Origin: Paenibacillus sp. 1011MAR3C5
GTDB taxonomy: Bacteria; Bacillota; Bacilli; Paenibacillales; Paenibacillaceae
NCBI RefSeq assembly: GCF_003591485.1
Contig: NZ_QZCF01000004.1
Location: 1-64,000 of the forward strand
Direction: 5' to 3'
Length of the DNA stretch: 64,000 bases
Part shown: positions 61,560 through 64,000 of the stretch, one piece after another
Position numbering within the stretch: position 1 is the first letter of the stretch
How the letters are laid out: each line of letters begins with the position of its first letter
The notes under the pieces: model-generated
Database searches by the model: none
What the model was told of the DNA's origin: nothing
The model's input: only the letters and a program-made list of their open reading frames with translations
Made by a program: the position numbers and the translations under genes

Positions 61560-61622
61560 GTTCTATTTCTCCTCATCTCAGCTAGTATTAATGATAAAAT
61601 ATATCCATATCATAAATTATAA

Positions 61623-61639
61623 AGTTTATCATGTAAACT
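61623..61639. promoter_or_regulatory. Candidate ROK-repressor operator 1
   Basis: agtttatcatgtaaact, a palindrome with arms AGTTTA / TAAACT around five bases, upstream of the dehydrogenase operon. Confidence 0.55.
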
Positions 61640-61733
61640 ATATTGGTCGAAAAAATTTAATGAGGGATTCGTTGTTCCCACTTAATTCGACAAAAAACTT
61701 GATATAATCACGCAAAAAACGGGGTCAAAGGAG

Positions 61734-61762
61734 TTGACAACGCTTCCAGTGTGTAATATATT
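61734..61762 (+). promoter_or_regulatory. Strong promoter with overlapping cre-like site
   Basis: TTGACA, 17 bases, TATATT. The sequence TGACAACGCTTCCA at 61735-61748, overlapping the -35, matches the cre consensus at 13 of 14 positions, which suggests CcpA repression by glucose. Confidence 0.75.
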
Positions 61763-61782
61763 CAAGTTGTCGAAAAGAAAAG

Positions 61783-61799
61783 AGTTAATCATGTAAATT
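61783..61799. promoter_or_regulatory. Candidate ROK-repressor operator 2
   Basis: agttaatcatgtaaatt, the same motif as operator 1 with two changes, lying 21 bases after the -10 of the strong promoter. Confidence 0.5.
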
Positions 61800-61813
61800 T
61801 TATAAGCCAAAAT

Positions 61814-61830
61814 AGTTTATATAATAAACA
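61814..61830. promoter_or_regulatory. Candidate ROK-repressor operator 3
   Basis: agtttatataataaaca, arms GTTTA / TAAAC around five bases, just before the ROK ribosome site. Confidence 0.5.
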
Positions 61831-61843
61831 GAACGGAGGGCAA

Positions 61844-63070
61844 ATGAAAAGAGCGCAAAATATAGATGAAGTAAAAAGAGCCAACCGAGGGTTGGTACTG
61901 AATTTGCTGCTAAGACACCGGCTTATCTCAAGATCGATGCTGGCGGCCAAGAGCGGCTTGAATAAAGCGACCATAACCAATATCGTAAATGAATTTGTCG
62001 AGATGGGCGTGGTTAAGGAGCAAGGGCCGATATTATCGGATAATGGGCGCAAAATTACAGGAATAACGCTGACTCTGGATGATGTGGCAACGATGGCTGT
62101 AAGGATTAACCGCGATGCCATAGAATTCGCTTTGTGCGATATTCACGCGGCCGTGCTGCATAAAAGCATGGTCGGAATCGATAAGACTACACCTGTAGCT
62201 TCCATATTGGCGATTATTTATGAGGGAATAGACCAAATGCTCGCCATGGATGAAGGGAAGAAGGTATTAGGCATCGGAATAGCGATCGTCGGACCGCTTA
62301 TGACCTTTAATCACACAACGATTGCGAAGGTATATGATATGCCGGAGCTTTCGAAGGTCGATTTCCAAGAGCATATTCAAGCCAAATATCCGCAACTGAG
62401 CGTATTTATCGACCATGATGCCAACGTATCTGCATTAAGAGAATGGAGAGACTATGTAGAGGAAACAGGTCTTACCAAAGGCATTATGATGTACCTCAAT
62501 TTGGGGGATGGGATTGGCGGAGGCATCATTATTGACGGCAATCTAATCCGCGGCAAGAACGGAATCGCGGGTGAGATCGGACATATGGGGATCAACTTTA
62601 ATGCCAAACGCAATGAATTCAATAAGGTTGGCATCCTGGAGCGGTATGCGGCTCCGATCAATCTAATCCGGTCAGTGGAAGAGAGATTGCATGAGTTTCC
62701 TCATTCGCAGCTGCATGAGCGTTCCACAATAAGCGATATTTATCATTATTACGAGAAGGACGATGAGCTGGCCGTATGGGCAGTGAATCAGATGGCTTGG
62801 TTTCTTTCCTACGGGATCAAAAATCTGCTGTACATCCTGAACCCGGACACGATTGTTTTCGGCGATATGATTGTCAGTTCGCCCAAATTACTGGCGCAAT
62901 TAAAGCTTAATTTAAGCTATGACCTGCCGGAAGAAATCGTGGACTCTATTGATATTCGCTTCTCCAGCTATGAAAAGGGGGGCATGTTGGAAGGGGCCGG
63001 GTTGATGGTTGTGAAGAAGTATATGGACTCGCTCGACATTATTGATTTCATTGAAACCCACTACGGGTAG
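61844..63070 (+). CDS. ROK family transcriptional repressor (XylR-like)
   Basis: 408 residues, ATG preceded by cggagg. The N-terminal winged HTH (NRGLVLNLLLRHRLISRSML, AAKSGLNKATITNIVNEFVE) precedes a ROK domain (IGIAIVGPLMTF, FIDHDANVSALREWRDY, YLNLGDGIGGGIIIDGNLIR, GIAGEIGHMGINF). The cysteine cluster that binds zinc in most ROK proteins is replaced here by NAKRNEFNKVGILERYA. XylR-type repressors release DNA when bound to sugar. Position and nearby palindromes imply that it controls both itself and the divergent polyol operon. Confidence 0.9.
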   Translation: MKRAQNIDEVKRANRGLVLNLLLRHRLISRSMLAAKSGLNKATITNIVNEFVEMGVVKEQGPILSDNGRKITGITLTLDDVATMAVRINRDAIEFALCDIHAAVLHKSMVGIDKTTPVASILAIIYEGIDQMLAMDEGKKVLGIGIAIVGPLMTFNHTTIAKVYDMPELSKVDFQEHIQAKYPQLSVFIDHDANVSALREWRDYVEETGLTKGIMMYLNLGDGIGGGIIIDGNLIRGKNGIAGEIGHMGINFNAKRNEFNKVGILERYAAPINLIRSVEERLHEFPHSQLHERSTISDIYHYYEKDDELAVWAVNQMAWFLSYGIKNLLYILNPDTIVFGDMIVSSPKLLAQLKLNLSYDLPEEIVDSIDIRFSSYEKGGMLEGAGLMVVKKYMDSLDIIDFIETHYG

Positions 63071-63155
63071 TCATGAAAGGGGTGAGAACAGAGACAAGCC
63101 GGGGAAGAAACGCATCATGCAGTTGTTCTTATTTCATATAATGGAGGGTCTATGT

Positions 63156-64000
63156 ATGAAGAAACCGTTTAAGTATGCAATTAGTTTGATCTCGATCATT
63201 GCTTTGGCAGGAACCCTGTTAGTCGGATGCTCGGGCGGTAACGAGAAAAATGCAAAAGATGATGTAGAGCTGAATATCGCCACCGTAAATAACAATGATA
63301 TGGTCATTATGGAAGAGATGACTTCTGATTTCACAGCGAAAACAGGCATAAAAGTGAATTATACCGTTCTTTCTGAAAACGAAATTCGTTCTAAAATTAC
63401 GCAGGATGTTGGTTTAGGCGGCGGACAATATGATCTGTTTACAATCGGTGCTCAGGATTCAGCCGTTTATTTGAACAATGGATGGACGGAGCCGCTGGAT
63501 GGTTTGCTGAATGGCATGAGCGAGGAGGACAAAAAGAATTATGACCTGGAGGATGTTTTTCCAGTAGTCAGAGACTCGCTGTCTTCTGAATCAAAAGGAT
63601 TGGGAGCGCTGCCATTCTACGCAGAGACAACTCTGCTATTCTACAACAAAGAGATTTTTGAATCGAAAAACTTGACGATGCCGGAAAATCCAACATGGGA
63701 CCAAGTGTACGAGCTGGCTGTAGCGGCACAAGACAAGGATAAAGGTATTGCCGGTATTGCGCTAAGAGGCTTGCCTGGCAGCGGACAAAACATGTTTATT
63801 TTCAGCTCAATCGCCAATGCGTTTGGGGCGCAATACTACGATATGGACTGGAAGGCGACATTCAACACGCCAGAGATGAAAAACGCCATCGAATTCTATA
63901 AGAACATTTTAGCTGATGCGGGACAAGCAGGACCTACCTCGACAGGCTATACAGAAGCGCTGAATCTAATGTCTACTGGAAAAGCGGCAATGTGGTATGA
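63156..64000 (+). CDS. Sugar/polyol-binding lipoprotein (3' end outside window)
   Basis: 281 codons are visible from the ATG at 63156, nine bases after ggagg. Signal peptide with lipobox LLVGC (Cys25), followed by family-1 binding protein sequence: EMTSDFTAKTGIKVNYTVLS, QYDLFTIGAQDSAVYLNNGW, GALPFYAETTLLFYNKEIF and GLPGSGQNMFIFSSIANAFG. The layout resembles sorbitol/mannitol (SmoE/MtlE-type) binding proteins, which fits the polyol dehydrogenase next door. Permease genes probably follow outside the window. Confidence 0.85.
   Translation, partial: MKKPFKYAISLISIIALAGTLLVGCSGGNEKNAKDDVELNIATVNNNDMVIMEEMTSDFTAKTGIKVNYTVLSENEIRSKITQDVGLGGGQYDLFTIGAQDSAVYLNNGWTEPLDGLLNGMSEEDKKNYDLEDVFPVVRDSLSSESKGLGALPFYAETTLLFYNKEIFESKNLTMPENPTWDQVYELAVAAQDKDKGIAGIALRGLPGSGQNMFIFSSIANAFGAQYYDMDWKATFNTPEMKNAIEFYKNILADAGQAGPTSTGYTEALNLMSTGKAAMWY

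Overview
The window looks like chromosome of a Gram-positive, spore-forming Paenibacillaceae (Paenibacillus or a close relative such as Cohnella). The evidence is indirect but consistent: several very large surface proteins end in three SLH domains, sugar ABC systems are paired with YesM/YesN-type two-component regulators, and there are cre-like (CcpA) sites, strong AGGAGG ribosome binding sites, lipobox lipoproteins and Paenibacillus-typical small families (DUF4256, DUF6809, DUF1877). I saw no rRNA, tRNA, CRISPR array, prophage or intact insertion sequence.

Layout. 1-14.7 kb: three SLH surface proteins (InlB-type repeats, a 1782-residue Ig-like repeat protein, and a 1992-residue protein with a carbohydrate-binding-like head), with a DUF1579-type gene remnant and a DUF1877 gene between them. 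14.9-21.7 kb: an apparent ECF sigma/anti-sigma fusion, a CatB-type acetyltransferase, a DUF4256 protein, a Fur-box siderophore uptake pair (binding protein plus fused permease, no ATPase), a DUF4177-like protein and a membrane-anchored YidD. 22-29.7 kb: GNAT, Nudix, histidine phosphatase, MFS exporter, putative sensor membrane protein, small lipoprotein and an ABC exporter (ATPase plus FtsX-type permease). 29.8-33.5 kb: a Tet(L)-like efflux pump preceded by a short leader ORF and competing hairpins, a methyltransferase and an APH-like phosphotransferase. 33.5-37.8 kb: a mosaic of small and decayed pieces (toxin-antitoxin pair, IS5-type transposase remnant, intact and truncated DUF6809 copies, a DUF1963-like fragment) plus a WYL regulator with a VOC protein.

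37.9-48.3 kb is a carbohydrate locus: nanE and a ROK kinase face a binding protein, two permeases, a sensor kinase, an AraC-type response regulator and a Gfo/Idh/MocA oxidoreductase, which fits uptake and catabolism of an N-acetylmannosamine-containing sugar. 48.6-51.7 kb: a DHA2 drug exporter with its TetR regulator and a DNA alkylation repair protein. 51.9-53.8 kb: a large flagellin with a sigma-D promoter. 53.9-56.7 kb: an OsmC fragment, a PIG-L deacetylase and an orphan sugar-binding lipoprotein with a cre-like site.

56.7-64 kb is a polyol/pentose locus. A polyol dehydrogenase, a ribulokinase-type FGGY kinase and a transketolase form one operon, divergent from a ROK repressor and a binding protein that runs off the window. 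The intergenic region carries a strong promoter, an overlapping cre-like site and three copies of one palindrome, probably the ROK operators. Together these genes would import a polyol, oxidise it to a ketopentose, phosphorylate it and feed it to the pentose phosphate pathway.

The observations I rate highest are the leader peptide and attenuator of the Tet(L)-like pump, the sigma/anti-sigma fusion, the flagellin with a roughly 360-residue insert, and the three-operator divergent control region. All names come from reading motifs by eye; no database search was possible.
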